From Mycobacterium palustre (GTDB lineage: Bacteria > Actinomycetota > Actinomycetes > Mycobacteriales > Mycobacteriaceae): a stretch of 64,000 bases of DNA. The first letter of the stretch is position 1; the number at the start of each line of letters is the position of its first letter. Below, one piece after another: positions 8,954-19,866 of this stretch. Under the pieces are notes generated by a model. It ran no database searches, had not been told where the DNA came from, and was given only the letters and a program-made list of their open reading frames with translations. The stretch is taken from contig NZ_LQPJ01000043.1 in NCBI RefSeq assembly GCF_002101785.1, positions 33,874-97,873 on the forward strand, read 5' to 3'. A program made the position numbers and the translations under genes.

Positions 8954-10234
8954 ATGACCGACGCCCGACGACAAGTGCCCCGCACCGACGCGCTGCTGGC
9001 CGATCCCCGGCTGGCCGCGGCCGAGCGGGTGCTGGGCCGTGCGCTGGTGAAGTCGGTGATCGCCGAGGCCCAGCAGCGGGCGCGCGTCGGGGAGATCGAG
9101 CCGGACCGCGTCGCCGAGCACGCCGTCGCGGCGCTCCCGGCCACCGCGTCGAGCCTGCGGCCGGTGATCAACGCGACCGGTGTGGTGGTGCACACCAACC
9201 TGGGCCGGGCGCCGCTGTCGCGGGCGGCGCTGGACGCGGTGGTCGCCGCGGCCGGGACCACCGACGTCGAGTTCGACCTGGCGACGGGCCGGCGCGCGCG
9301 CCGCGGCCGCGGCGCGTTGGCCGCGCTGGCCCGCGCGGTGCCCGCCGCGGGCGGGGTGCACGTGGTCAACAACAACGCCGCCGCGCTGCTGCTGACCGCC
9401 CTGGCGCTGGCCCCCGGCAAGGAGATCGTGCTCAGCCGCGGCGAGCTCGTCGAGATCGGCGACGGCTTCCGCATCCCCGAGCTGCTCGCCTCCACCGGTG
9501 CGCGGCTGCGCGAGGTCGGCACCACCAACCGCACCAGCCTGCGCGACTACGCCGAGGCGGTCGGGCCCGAGACCGGTTTCGTGCTGAAGGTCCATCCGTC
9601 GAATTTCCATGTCACCGGGTTCACGTCGGCGGTCGGCGTGGCGGAGCTTAAGGACCTCGGCGTGCCGCTGGTCGTCGACATCGGTTCGGGGCTGCTGGCC
9701 CCGCATCCCGTGCTGCCCGACGAACCCGATGCCTCGTCGGCGCTGCGCGACGGCGCGGACCTGGTGACCGCGAGCGGCGACAAGCTGCTCGGCGGCCCGC
9801 AGGCCGGGCTGCTGTTCGGCGACGCCGAGCTCATCGAACGGTTGCGCCGCCACCCCGCGGCGCGCGCCCTGCGGGTGGACAAGCTGACCCTGGCCGCGCT
9901 GGAGGCGACGCTGACCGGTCCGCCGCCGCCGGTGGCCCAGGCGCTGGTGGCCGACGCGGCGCGGCTGCGGGCGCGCGCCGAGCGGCTCGCGGCGCAAGTG
10001 CCGGGCGCGGCCGCGGTGGCCTGCGTGGCGGCCGTCGGCGGCGGTGGGGCGCCCGGCGTCGAGCTGCCCAGCGTCGCGGTGAGCCTGCCGGAGTCCTATG
10101 CCGCCGCGTTGCGCGCGGGCAGCCCGCCGGTGGTCGGCCGGCTCGAGGCCGGCCGCTGCCTGCTGGACCTGCGCACCGTCGCCCCCGAGGACGACGAGCT
10201 GCTGGCGGCCGCGGTGCGCGCGTGTTCGTCCTAG
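8954..10234 (+). CDS. selA: L-seryl-tRNA(Sec) selenium transferase
   Basis: A PLP-dependent enzyme converting Ser-tRNA-Sec to Sec-tRNA-Sec with selenophosphate; 426 aa, usual for the family. INATGVVVHTNLGRAPLS near residue 75, the GTTNRTSLRDY segment, and TASGDKLLGGPQAGLLFG (with the PLP lysine) near 275 are characteristic. The ATG lies 17 bp after tRNA-Sec, suggesting co-transcription. The 3' end overlaps selB by 13 bp. Confidence 0.96.
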   Translation: MTDARRQVPRTDALLADPRLAAAERVLGRALVKSVIAEAQQRARVGEIEPDRVAEHAVAALPATASSLRPVINATGVVVHTNLGRAPLSRAALDAVVAAAGTTDVEFDLATGRRARRGRGALAALARAVPAAGGVHVVNNNAAALLLTALALAPGKEIVLSRGELVEIGDGFRIPELLASTGARLREVGTTNRTSLRDYAEAVGPETGFVLKVHPSNFHVTGFTSAVGVAELKDLGVPLVVDIGSGLLAPHPVLPDEPDASSALRDGADLVTASGDKLLGGPQAGLLFGDAELIERLRRHPAARALRVDKLTLAALEATLTGPPPPVAQALVADAARLRARAERLAAQVPGAAAVACVAAVGGGGAPGVELPSVAVSLPESYAAALRAGSPPVVGRLEAGRCLLDLRTVAPEDDELLAAAVRACSS

Positions 10235-11916
10235 CCACCGCGGGTCACGTCGACCACGGCAAGTCGACCCTGCTGCACCGGCTCACCGGCATGTGGCCGG
10301 ACCGGCTGGCCGAGGAGCAGCGCCGCGGCCTGACCATCGACCTCGGCTTCGCCTGGACCGAGATCGACGGGCGCCGGCTCGCGTTCGTCGACGTGCCGGG
10401 CCACGAGCGGTTCGTGACCAACATGCTGGCCGGCGTGGGGGCGGTTCCGGCCGTCGTGTTCGTCGTGGCCGCCACCGAGGGCTGGATGCCGCAGTCCGAG
10501 GAGCACCTCGCGGCGCTGGACGCCCTCGGGGTTCGCCACGGCCTGCTGGTGATCACCAAGGCCGACCTCGCCGACCCCGGTCCGGCCGTCGCGCAGGCCT
10601 CCGAGCGGCTCGCCGTCACCTCCCTGGCCGGTGCGCCCGTCGCGCTGGGCACCGACCTAGAGCGGGTGCGCGCGGAGCTGGTGGCGCTGACCGACCGGCT
10701 GCCGGTGCCCGACCGCGACGCCGACGTGCGGCTCTGGGTGGACCGCTCCTTCACCGTGCGGGGCGCGGGCACCGTCGTGACCGGGACGCTGGCGGCCGGC
10801 ACCGTCCGGGTGGGCGACGAACTCGAACACGCCGGGCGGCGGGTGGCGGTCCGCGGCCTGCAGTCGCTGGGGCGCGACGAAACGGAAGTCGGGGCGGTGG
10901 CGCGGGTAGCGCTGAATTTGCGGGGGGTGGACCGCCAGCACATCGGCCGCGGCGACACCGTGCGGACCCCGGGCGCGTGGCGGGACACGACGGAGATCGA
11001 CGTCGCGCTGCGCTCGCCGGGCCAGTTGCACCGCCAGCTGGTGCTGCACATCGGGTCGGCGGCGGTGCCGGTGCAGGTCCGCGAGCTGGGCGCGGGCGCG
11101 GCGCGGCTGCGGCTGGGACGGGCCCTGCCGTTGCGCGTCGGGGATATCGGGTTGCTGCGCGATCCGGGCGAGCACCGGATCGCGGCCGGCCTCGAGGTGC
11201 TCGACGTGCGGCCGCCGGCGCTGCGCCGCCGCGGTGCGGCGCGCGCGCGTGCCGCGGAGCTCGCCACCGGGCGCGCCCGCCCGCCCGAGTGCGCGCGGGC
11301 CGACGAGCTGCGCGCGATGGGCCTGGCGCCGTCCGGTCAGCGGGTGGGCGACTGGGTGGTCGACCCGCAGTGGTGGGCGGCGCGGCGCGACTGCGCCACG
11401 GCGACGGTGCGGCGCTGGGCCGCCGATCACGACGTCGCGGCGGGGATGCCGCTGGAGACGCTGCGCCAGCGGGTCGGGCTGCCCGCCGCGGAGCTGGTGC
11501 CCAAGCTGCTCGAGGGCACCGGCCTCGACGTGGCCGGCGGGGTGGTGCGCCCGCCCGGCGCGGGCCTGCCGGGCCGCATCGACGGCGCGGTGCGCACCGT
11601 GGAGCGGTGGCTGGTCGACGAGCCGTTTCGCGCGCCGGAGGCCGACGAACTGGCCGGGCTCGGGCTCGGTGCCCGCGAGCTGGCCGCCGCGGTGCGCGCC
11701 GGGCGGCTGACCCGGATCGCCGACGGCGTCGTGCTCGGGCCCGACGCGCTGGATCGCGCGGCCGATCTGCTCAAGACGCTGCCGCAGCCCTTCACGGTCA
11801 GCGAGGCCAAACGCGCGCTGAGCACCACCCGGCGGGTCGCGGTGCCGTTGCTGGAACTACTCGACGCCCGCCGCGTCACCAGGCGCGGCGGTGACGGCAC
11901 CCGGACGGTCCTCTGA
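10222..11916 (+). CDS. selB: Selenocysteine-specific translation elongation factor
   Basis: The GTG start at 10222 lies inside the end of selA. 564 aa. The GTPase domain has TAGHVDHGKSTLLHRLTG (P-loop), VDVPGHERFV (G3) and ITKADL (G4), followed by EF-Tu-like beta-barrels and a C-terminal region of winged helices (from about residue 370) that binds the SECIS hairpin. It delivers Sec-tRNA to the recoded UGA of the formate dehydrogenase gene 3 kb away. Confidence 0.95.
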   Translation: MFVLATAGHVDHGKSTLLHRLTGMWPDRLAEEQRRGLTIDLGFAWTEIDGRRLAFVDVPGHERFVTNMLAGVGAVPAVVFVVAATEGWMPQSEEHLAALDALGVRHGLLVITKADLADPGPAVAQASERLAVTSLAGAPVALGTDLERVRAELVALTDRLPVPDRDADVRLWVDRSFTVRGAGTVVTGTLAAGTVRVGDELEHAGRRVAVRGLQSLGRDETEVGAVARVALNLRGVDRQHIGRGDTVRTPGAWRDTTEIDVALRSPGQLHRQLVLHIGSAAVPVQVRELGAGAARLRLGRALPLRVGDIGLLRDPGEHRIAAGLEVLDVRPPALRRRGAARARAAELATGRARPPECARADELRAMGLAPSGQRVGDWVVDPQWWAARRDCATATVRRWAADHDVAAGMPLETLRQRVGLPAAELVPKLLEGTGLDVAGGVVRPPGAGLPGRIDGAVRTVERWLVDEPFRAPEADELAGLGLGARELAAAVRAGRLTRIADGVVLGPDALDRAADLLKTLPQPFTVSEAKRALSTTRRVAVPLLELLDARRVTRRGGDGTRTVL

Positions 11917-11955
11917 TGTCGTTGTCGCGCAACGTCTTTCGGATTCCTCGGCGCC

Positions 11956-12420
11956 CTACAACCGCTCCCTGACCGCCGCGGACAACCGCGCGCCGTCGGC
12001 CTTTCCGGCCGCGATGGCCGTCGCCGCCTTCATCACCAGGCCCATCTGTTTCATGCCCGGCCGTTCCCCGATCTCCTCGGCGACCTGCGCGATGGCGGTG
12101 TCGGCGACGTCGGCCAGCTCGGCCTCGGTGAGCGGCGTGGGCAGGTACTCGTCGATGATGCGCGCCTCGGCGTGCTCGTTGGCGGCGAGCTCGCCGCGAC
12201 CGTTCTGCGTGTAGATCTCGGCGGACTCGCCCCGCTTGCGCGATTCGCGGGCCAGCACCTTGATGACCTCGTCGTCCGAGAGTTCCCGCGCCTGCTTGCC
12301 GGAGACCTCCTCGGTCTGGATCGCGGCCAGCAACATGCGCAGGGTCGCGGTCCGCAACTTATCCTGGGACTTCATCGCCTGGGTCAGGTCCGCCCGGAGC
12401 CGGGATTTAAGTTCCGCCAT
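11956..12420 (-). CDS. GatB/YqeY domain protein
   Basis: 154 residues starting MAELKSRLRADLTQAMK; upstream in-frame codons are Arg/Pro-rich and not part of the family. It matches the stand-alone YqeY family (LRTATLRMLLAAIQTEE, LPTPLTEAEL, GERPGMKQMGLVMKA), related to the tRNA-binding tail of GatB. A role in tRNA-dependent amidation is only suggested for the family. It corresponds in position to Rv3688c and is convergent with selB, with 39 bp between stops. Confidence 0.9.
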   Translation of the reverse strand: MAELKSRLRADLTQAMKSQDKLRTATLRMLLAAIQTEEVSGKQARELSDDEVIKVLARESRKRGESAEIYTQNGRGELAANEHAEARIIDEYLPTPLTEAELADVADTAIAQVAEEIGERPGMKQMGLVMKAATAIAAGKADGARLSAAVRERL

Positions 12421-12557
12421 GCACCCAGACGCTACGCGCCGGCACCGCCGCCGTGATTGAGAAATGCCCCGACCGCCGACAGGATGGAGCCCATGACACA
12501 CGACCGGCACGGCGCTGAGGGTCTTTTTGGAGGCCTTGCAGAAGATTTCTGCGCGCG

Positions 12558-13760
12558 GTGAGCGTCCCGCCGCCCGGCTACCCGGTTGTGCCTCCGTCCG
12601 GTGGGTACGCGACGCCCGGATACCCGCCACCCGGCTACTACGGCCCGCCCCCGGGCTACGGCGGGCCGCCGCCCGGCTACTACGGCGCGGCGCCGGCGTA
12701 CGGTCCGCCCCCGGGCTACGGCCCCCCACCGGGTTACGGTCCCCCGCCCTACGGCCCGCAACCTTACGGCCCGCCCCCCGTCATGCCCGGGGCGGCCAAA
12801 CCCGGCATCATCCCGCTGCGGCCCCTGACCCTGAGCGACATCTTCAACGGCGCCGTCGGCTACGTCCGCGCCAATCCCAAGGCGACGCTGGGGCTCACGG
12901 CGATGGTGGTCGTCGTCATGCAGGTCATCTCACTGCTGGCGACGATCGGCCCGCTGACCGCCTTCCGCGGTATCTCGACCGGCCGGTCCGACGAGATGAG
13001 CCCGGGCATCGCCGCAGCTTGGCTCGGGTCGTTGGCCGCCGGGATGCTGGTCACCTGGCTGGGTGGCATACTGCTGTCCGGCATGCTCACCGTCGTCGTC
13101 GGGCGGGCGGTGTTCGGCTCGCCGATCACGATCGGCGAAACGTGGGCCAAGATTCGTGGCCGGCTGCTCCCCCTGCTCGGACTGGCGCTGCTGGAAGCGA
13201 TCGTGGTGGCGGCGCTCTTCGGGCTGGTGGCGGTGGTGATCGCGCTGTTCGCGGCCATCGGCAACGGGGCGCTGGCGATCCTGCTGGGCTTCCCGCTGGT
13301 GCTCGCCGTCTTCGCGCTGCTGGTGTACCTGTACACGGTGGTGTTGTTCGCGCCCGTGCTCATCGTGCTGGAGCGGCTGCCGGTCATGGACGCGATCACG
13401 CGGTCGTTCGCCCTGGTCCGCAACGGCTTCTGGCGGGTGCTCGGGATCCGCACGCTGACGTTGATCGTCGCCTCGGTGATCGCCAGCGCCGTCGCGCTGC
13501 CGTTCAGCATCGTCGGCCAGATCATGACGGCCGGCAGCGCCTCCACCGCGGGACTGCTGCTGGGTACCGCGCTGGCTTCCGTCGGGTCGGCGATCGGCCA
13601 GATCATCACGGCGCCGTTCAACGCCGGGGTCATCGTGCTGCTCTACACCGACCGCCGCATGCGCGCCGAGGCGTTCGACCTAATCCTGCAGAGCGGCGCG
13701 GCCGGCGGCCCCTACGCGGTCGCGTCCACCGACAACCTGTGGCTGACCCGGCCCTGGTAG
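12558..13760 (+). CDS. Pro/Gly/Tyr-rich membrane protein (Rv3689-like)
   Basis: 400 aa from a GTG. Residues 1-78 are low-complexity repeats of the PPPGYG/PPPGYYG type. The rest is a multi-helix membrane domain (about six helices; first near residues 108-130), resembling glycerophosphodiester phosphodiesterase membrane-domain proteins. The LTLSDIFNGAVGYVRANP segment before the first helix is typical of these. Function unknown. It heads a run of membrane and MoxR-associated genes. A 22-codon ORF (12493-12561) ends over its start codon. Confidence 0.85.
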   Translation: MSVPPPGYPVVPPSGGYATPGYPPPGYYGPPPGYGGPPPGYYGAAPAYGPPPGYGPPPGYGPPPYGPQPYGPPPVMPGAAKPGIIPLRPLTLSDIFNGAVGYVRANPKATLGLTAMVVVVMQVISLLATIGPLTAFRGISTGRSDEMSPGIAAAWLGSLAAGMLVTWLGGILLSGMLTVVVGRAVFGSPITIGETWAKIRGRLLPLLGLALLEAIVVAALFGLVAVVIALFAAIGNGALAILLGFPLVLAVFALLVYLYTVVLFAPVLIVLERLPVMDAITRSFALVRNGFWRVLGIRTLTLIVASVIASAVALPFSIVGQIMTAGSASTAGLLLGTALASVGSAIGQIITAPFNAGVIVLLYTDRRMRAEAFDLILQSGAAGGPYAVASTDNLWLTRPW

Positions 13761-13785
13761 CGCCGGGAGCGAGGACAAACCGACA

Positions 13786-14439
13786 GTGCCTTCCATCGAC
13801 GTCGACCGCGATGCCGCGCACCAGGCCGCGCTGGCCGAACTCGGCAAGCCGATCTATTCGAAGGGCTCGGCGGCCCGGCAATTCGCCGAATGGGTCGACG
13901 AGCTGGTGTACCGGTTGCTGGAAAAGACCGCCTCGATTCCGGGCGGGTGGCTTACGGTCACGGTGCTGGCGATCCTGCTGGCGATCGCGGTCGCGGTCGC
14001 CGTTCGGGTCATTCGGCGCACCATACGCACCCGGCGCGCCGGCGACTACCTATTGTTCGAAGCCGCACAGCTCACCGCGGCCCAGCACCGCGCCACCGCG
14101 GAAAGCTATGCCTCCCAAGGCGACTGGGTGGCGGCGATCAGGCACCGGCTGCGCGCCGTCGCCCGGCAGCTGGAGGAGACCGGCGTGGTGGAACCGGCCC
14201 CCGGCCGCACCGCCAACGAGCTGGCCCGCGACGCCGCCGCGGCGCTGCCCCACCTGGCAGACGAATTGTCCCGGGCCGCAACGGCATTCAACGACGTCAC
14301 CTACGGTGAGCGGCCCGGCACCCGGGCCGCCTACCAGATGATCGTCGACCTCGACGACCACCTGCGGTCGCGACCCCCCGCCTTCGCGCCGCCACCCGGG
14401 CATCCCGCCGCGGTCGAGTCCTGGGCGCAGGTCCGGTGA
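13786..14439 (+). CDS. DUF4129-type membrane protein of the MoxR cluster
   Basis: 217 aa from GTG. One membrane helix at about residues 55-75 (GGWLTVTVLAILLAIAVAVA) and a helical cytoplasmic domain with YASQGDWVAAIRHRLRAVAR, the conserved DUF4129 region. Its stop overlaps the next GTG (GTGA). Position corresponds to Rv3690. These proteins accompany MoxR ATPases and DUF58 proteins; function unproven. Confidence 0.8.
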   Translation: MPSIDVDRDAAHQAALAELGKPIYSKGSAARQFAEWVDELVYRLLEKTASIPGGWLTVTVLAILLAIAVAVAVRVIRRTIRTRRAGDYLLFEAAQLTAAQHRATAESYASQGDWVAAIRHRLRAVARQLEETGVVEPAPGRTANELARDAAAALPHLADELSRAATAFNDVTYGERPGTRAAYQMIVDLDDHLRSRPPAFAPPPGHPAAVESWAQVR

Positions 14440-15571
14440 CGGCGACGGCGGGGGCCCCTCCGGCCGCGCGGCGCCGGCGGCCCTGGCGCTCGGTGGCGCT
14501 CACGCTGGTGGTGCTGGCCGTGATCGCCGGCGTCACCGCGTATCTGACCGCGCCGCGGCCCGGCGCCCGCATGGACCCGGAATCCACGGGACCCGACGGC
14601 GCCCATGCCCTGGTGACGCTGCTCCGCGACTTCGGCGTCGAGGTGGTGGTGGCCGACCGCGTCGCCGACGTCGAACGGGCGGCGCGCCCGGGCACGTTGA
14701 TCTTGATTGCCCAGACCCAGTACCTGACCGACGACGCGCTGCTGGACCGGCTGGCCAAGGTCCCCGGGGACCTCCTGCTGGTGGAGCCGACGGCGCGGAC
14801 CCGCGAGGCGCTGATGCCGGGTGTGCGCGCGTCGAAGGCGGGCACCGCGTTCGACAGCGACCCGAATTGCACTCTGCGTGAGGCCAATCGCGCCGGGTCG
14901 GTTCGGTTCGGGCCGAGCCGCGCCTACCACGCCCAGGATGGCCGGACGCTGACCAGCTGCTACGACGGCGTGCTGATCCGGTTCCGCGACGGCGGCCGGA
15001 CCGTCACCGCCGTCGGCAGCACCGACTTCATGACCAACGACGGCCTGCTGCAGGCGGGCAACGCGGCGCTGGCGATGAACCTCGCGGGCGACCGGCCCCG
15101 GCTGATCTGGTATGCCCCCCACCGCGTCGAGGGCGAAACGTCCTCTCCGGTATCGATTTCGGACTTGATCCCGGAGAACGTGACGTGGATCGTCTGGCAG
15201 CTGTGCCTGGTCGTGGCGCTGGTCGCCCTGTGGAAGGGCCGCCGGCCCGGGCCCCTGGTGGCCGAGGAATTGCCCGTCGTCGTGCGCGCGTCGGAGACCG
15301 TCGAGGGCCGCGGCCGGCTGTACCGATCGCGCCGCGCCCGCGATCGCGCCGCCGCGGCGCTGCGCACCGCCACCGTGCAGCGGCTGCTGCCCCGGCTCGG
15401 CCTCGGCCCGGGCGCGCCGGCGCCGGCGGTGGTCGCCACCGTGGCGCAGCGCACCGGGGCCGACCCCGGCTTGGTCTCCTACCAGCTGTTCGGCCCGCCC
15501 CCGGCCACCGACAACGACCTGCTACAACTTGCCCGTGTGCTCGACGAAATCGAAAGGCAGGTCACGCACAA

Positions 15572-15575
<4 letters not shown>
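14436..15575 (+). CDS. DUF4350 membrane protein of the MoxR cluster
   Basis: 379 aa, GTG start coupled by a 4-nt overlap. Helix at about residues 17-37 and another near 250-268 (VTWIVWQLCLVVALVALWKG), flanking a domain with MDPESTGPDGAHALVTLLRDFGV that is typical of DUF4350. The region between probably lies outside the cytoplasm. Corresponds to Rv3691. Stop overlaps the moxR2 start (GTGA). Confidence 0.82.
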
Positions 15576-16563
<988 letters not shown>

Positions 16564-16564
<1 letters not shown>

Positions 16565-17898
16565 TGGTCCTCACCGGGCGCACCGGGCTGCTGGCGCTGA
16601 TCGGCGTCCTGCCCATTGCGGCATCGCCTTGGCCGGCAAAGACTTTCGTGGTTCTGCTGGTGGCGCTGGCGATCCTGGTGGTGATCGACGCCGCGCTGGC
16701 GGCCAGCACCCGCGGACTGCGCTACACCCGGACGCCGGACACCTCGGCCCGGCTGGCCCAGCAGGTCGAGGTGGGTTTGCTGATCCACAACGACGGCCGC
16801 CGCCGGTTCCGCGGCCTCATCCGCGACGCCTGGCCGCCCAGCGCGCGCGCCGAGCCCCGCACCCACGCGGTCGACATTCCCGCCGGCCAGGCCCACCACG
16901 TCCAGACCCGGCTGCGGCCGGTGCGCCGGGGGGACCAGCGCGCGGCCGCGGTCACGGCCCGATCCCTCGGGCCGCTCGGCCTGGCCGGACGGCAGGGCTC
17001 GCGGGTGGTGGCGGGTCAGGTGCGCGTCCTGCCGCCGTTCCTGTCCCGCAAGCACCTGCCGTCGCGGCTGGCCAAGCTGCGCGAGATCGACGGGCTGCTG
17101 CCCACGCTGATCCGCGGGCAGGGCACCGAATTCGATTCGCTGCGTGAGTATGTCGTCGGCGACGACGTGCGCTCGATCGACTGGCGGGCCACCGCACGCC
17201 GCGCCGACGTCGTCGTGCGCACCTGGCGGCCCGAACGCGACCGGCGCGTGGTGATCGTCCTCGACACCGGCCGCACCGCGGCGGGCCGCGTCGGCGTCGA
17301 CCCGGCCTCTCCAGCCCGGGGCGCCGACCCCGCCGGGTGGCCCCGGCTGGATTGGGCGATGGACGCCGCGCTGCTGCTGGCGGCGCTGGCCGCGCGGGCC
17401 GGCGACCACGTCGACTTCCTCGCCCACGACCGGGTGACCCGGGTCGGCGTCTTCGGCGCGTCGCGCACCGAGCTGCTCGCCCAGCTCGTCGAGGCGATGG
17501 CGCCCCTGCAGCCGGCGCTTGTCGAATCCGACTGGCGCGCAATGGTGGCCGCGGTTTTGCGGCGGACGCGGCGGCGCTCGCTGGTGGTGCTGCTCACGGA
17601 CCTCAACGCGACCGCCCTCGACGAGGGGCTGCTGCCCGTGCTGCCGCAGCTGTCGGCCAGACATCACATGCTGGTCGCCGCGGTCGCCGACCCGCGGGTG
17701 GACGAGATGGCGGCCGGGCGTTCGGACGCCGCCGCGGTGTACGACGCGGCGGCCGCCGAGCGATCCCGCAACGACCGCCGCGCGATCGCCATGCGGTTGC
17801 GCCGCGGCGGGGTGGAGGTCGTCGACGCCCCGCCCGCCGAGCTGGCGCCCGCGCTCGCCGACCGCTACCTGGCGATGAAAGCGACTGGGCGGCTTTAG
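16564..17898 (+). CDS. DUF58 protein, MoxR partner
   Basis: 444 aa. Two N-terminal membrane helices (residues about 5-45) and a DUF58 signature around [39 protein letters not shown] at residues about 175-215, followed by a VWA-like fold (VIVLDTGRTAAG, SLVVLLTDLNA). DUF58 proteins pair with MoxR ATPases. Start GTG is coupled to moxR2. Corresponds to Rv3693. Confidence 0.9.
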
Positions 17899-17914
17899 TT
17901 TTCGGCGCGGACGC

Positions 17915-18907
17915 TCACCCGGTAGGCACCACGTCGGGCGCGTCCTCGACGTCGCCGGTCTCGCCGGCTTGCACCGCGCGGCGGCCGAAGTACCCGATGT
18001 AGCACAGGAACGCGGCCTCGGCGATGACGCCGATGCCCACCCGGACGAAGGTCGGCAGCGGCGACGGCGTCACCAGCGCCTCGATGAGCCCGGACACCAG
18101 CAACACCCCCACCAGCCCCACGGCGACCGCGACGACGCCGCGACCCTGCTCGGCGAGCACCTGCCCGCGCGGGCGGTCACCGGGCGATATCACCGACCAT
18201 CCCAGCCGCATTCCCGTTGCGCCGGCGAGGAATACCGCCGTCAGCTCCAGCAGCCCGTGCGGCGCCAGCAGGCCGAGCAGGATGCCGCCCTTGCCGGCCT
18301 GGAACATCAGCCCGGCGATCAATCCCAGGTTGGCGGCGTTGTTGAACAAGATGATCGGGATCGGCAGCCCCAGCAGAACCGACATCGCGATGCACTGCGC
18401 CGAGACCCAGGAGTTGTTCACCCACACCTGCAGCGCGAATGCCGCGGCGGGATGTTCGCTGTAATAGGACGCGACGTCGTGGTTGACCAATTCGTCGATG
18501 TCACTTGGCGTTCCGATGGCCGACTGCACCTCCGGGTTGCCAGCCACCCACAGCGCGATCGCCGCGACCACGGCGAAAAACGCCACCGCCGTGCCCAACC
18601 ACCAGCGCCAGGTGCGGTAGGCGACCACCGGAAACGACACCGTCCAAAACCGGGCGAAGGTGCCGCTCAGCGGCGCATGCGCGCCCGTCACCACCGAACG
18701 GGCGCGGGCGACCAGGCTGGACAACCGCCCGGTGAGCACCGAATCGGAGGACGCCGACCGCAGCATCGACAGGTGGGTGGACACCCGCTGATAGAGCTCG
18801 ACGAGTTCGTCGACTTCGGCCCCCGTCAGCGACCGGCGTCGCTTGACCAACTGGTCGAGCCGGTCCCAGGTGCCGCGATGGGTCAGCACAAATGCGTCGA
18901 CGTCCAC
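17915..18907 (-). CDS. SpoIIM/stage II sporulation protein M-like membrane protein
   Basis: 330 aa from the GTG giving VDVDAFVLTHRG. The longer ORF to 19033 would overlap the divergent RDD gene and is unlikely. Soluble helical N-terminus to about residue 100, then about five to six membrane helices. ALQVWVNNSWVSAQCIAMS and APHGLLELTAVFLAGATG are the conserved DUF95/SpoIIM segments. Divergent from the RDD gene, as is usual for Rv3694c-Rv3695. Role unknown. Confidence 0.87.
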   Translation of the reverse strand: MDVDAFVLTHRGTWDRLDQLVKRRRSLTGAEVDELVELYQRVSTHLSMLRSASSDSVLTGRLSSLVARARSVVTGAHAPLSGTFARFWTVSFPVVAYRTWRWWLGTAVAFFAVVAAIALWVAGNPEVQSAIGTPSDIDELVNHDVASYYSEHPAAAFALQVWVNNSWVSAQCIAMSVLLGLPIPIILFNNAANLGLIAGLMFQAGKGGILLGLLAPHGLLELTAVFLAGATGMRLGWSVISPGDRPRGQVLAEQGRGVVAVAVGLVGVLLVSGLIEALVTPSPLPTFVRVGIGVIAEAAFLCYIGYFGRRAVQAGETGDVEDAPDVVPTG

Positions 18908-18944
18908 CTTGCGGAGCCTAATCGCACCTGTAGCGTTCGGTGTT

Positions 18945-19856
18945 ATGTCGGAGGTGGTGACCGGGGACGCCGTGGTGCTCGACGTGCAGATTGCCCAGTT
19001 GCCGGTCCGGGCGGTGGGCGCGCTGATCGACATCGCGGTGATCTTCGTCGGCTACATCCTGGGCCTGCTGTTGTGGGCGGCCACCCTCACCCAGTTCGAC
19101 ACCGCGCTGAGCACCGCCATTTTGCTCGTCTTCACCGTGCTCGTGCTCGTCGGCTATCCGCTGGCCTTCGAGACCGCCACGCGGGGCCGGTCGGTAGGCA
19201 AGATCGTGATGGGCCTTCGGGTGGTGTCCGAAGACGGTGGCCCGGAACGCTTCCGGCAGGCGCTGTTTCGCGCGCTGGCGTCGGTCGTGGAGATCTGGAT
19301 GCTCGCCGGCAGCCCCGCCGTCATCTGCAGCATGCTATCGCCGAAGGGAAAGCGGATCGGCGACATCTTCGCCGGCACCGTCGTGGTCAGCGAACGCGGA
19401 CCCCGCACGGGCCCCCCGCCGGTGATGCCCCCGTCGCTGGCGTGGTGGGCGTCGTCGCTGCAACTGTCGGGGCTCAACGCGGGCCATGCCGAAGTCGCGC
19501 GCCAATTCCTTTCCCGCGCACCGCAACTCGAGCCCCAGTTGCGGCAACAGATGGCCTACCGGATCGCCGGCGACGTGGTGTCGCACATCGCCCCGCCGCC
19601 CCCGCCCGGCGCGCCGCCGGAGCTGGTGCTCGCCGCCGTGCTGGCCGAACGACACCGTCGCGAACTGGCGCGCCTGCGCCCGACGGGCCCCGCGGGCTGG
19701 CCACCGCCGGGTCCGCGACACCCGCCGCCCCCGGGCTGGCAGGCGGCCACGCCATGGCCCCAGCCGCAGGCGGCCCCCTGGCCCGAGCCGCAGCCGAGCC
19801 AGCCCGTCGCCTGGCCGCAGCAGCAAGCGCCCGGCGGCTTTTTTCCGCCGGGCTGA
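18945..19856 (+). CDS. RDD-family membrane protein
   Basis: 303 aa. The RDD domain covers residues about 15-150 (QLPVRAVGALIDIAVIFVGY; TRGRSVGKIVMGLRVV with the basic motif), with about three helices. The middle is a helical cytoplasmic part and the tail (from about 240) is Pro/Trp/Gln-rich. ATG at 18945 follows TAGCGT, a possible -10 element, by 8 nt. Corresponds to Rv3695. Confidence 0.88.
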   Translation: MSEVVTGDAVVLDVQIAQLPVRAVGALIDIAVIFVGYILGLLLWAATLTQFDTALSTAILLVFTVLVLVGYPLAFETATRGRSVGKIVMGLRVVSEDGGPERFRQALFRALASVVEIWMLAGSPAVICSMLSPKGKRIGDIFAGTVVVSERGPRTGPPPVMPPSLAWWASSLQLSGLNAGHAEVARQFLSRAPQLEPQLRQQMAYRIAGDVVSHIAPPPPPGAPPELVLAAVLAERHRRELARLRPTGPAGWPPPGPRHPPPPGWQAATPWPQPQAAPWPEPQPSQPVAWPQQQAPGGFFPPG

Positions 19857-19866
19857 ATCGGCGCGT

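Noticed and set aside
18908..19033. Upstream extension of the SpoIIM-like protein
   Set aside because: It would overlap the divergent RDD gene start; the GTG at 18907 gives the M. tuberculosis-like length of 330 aa.
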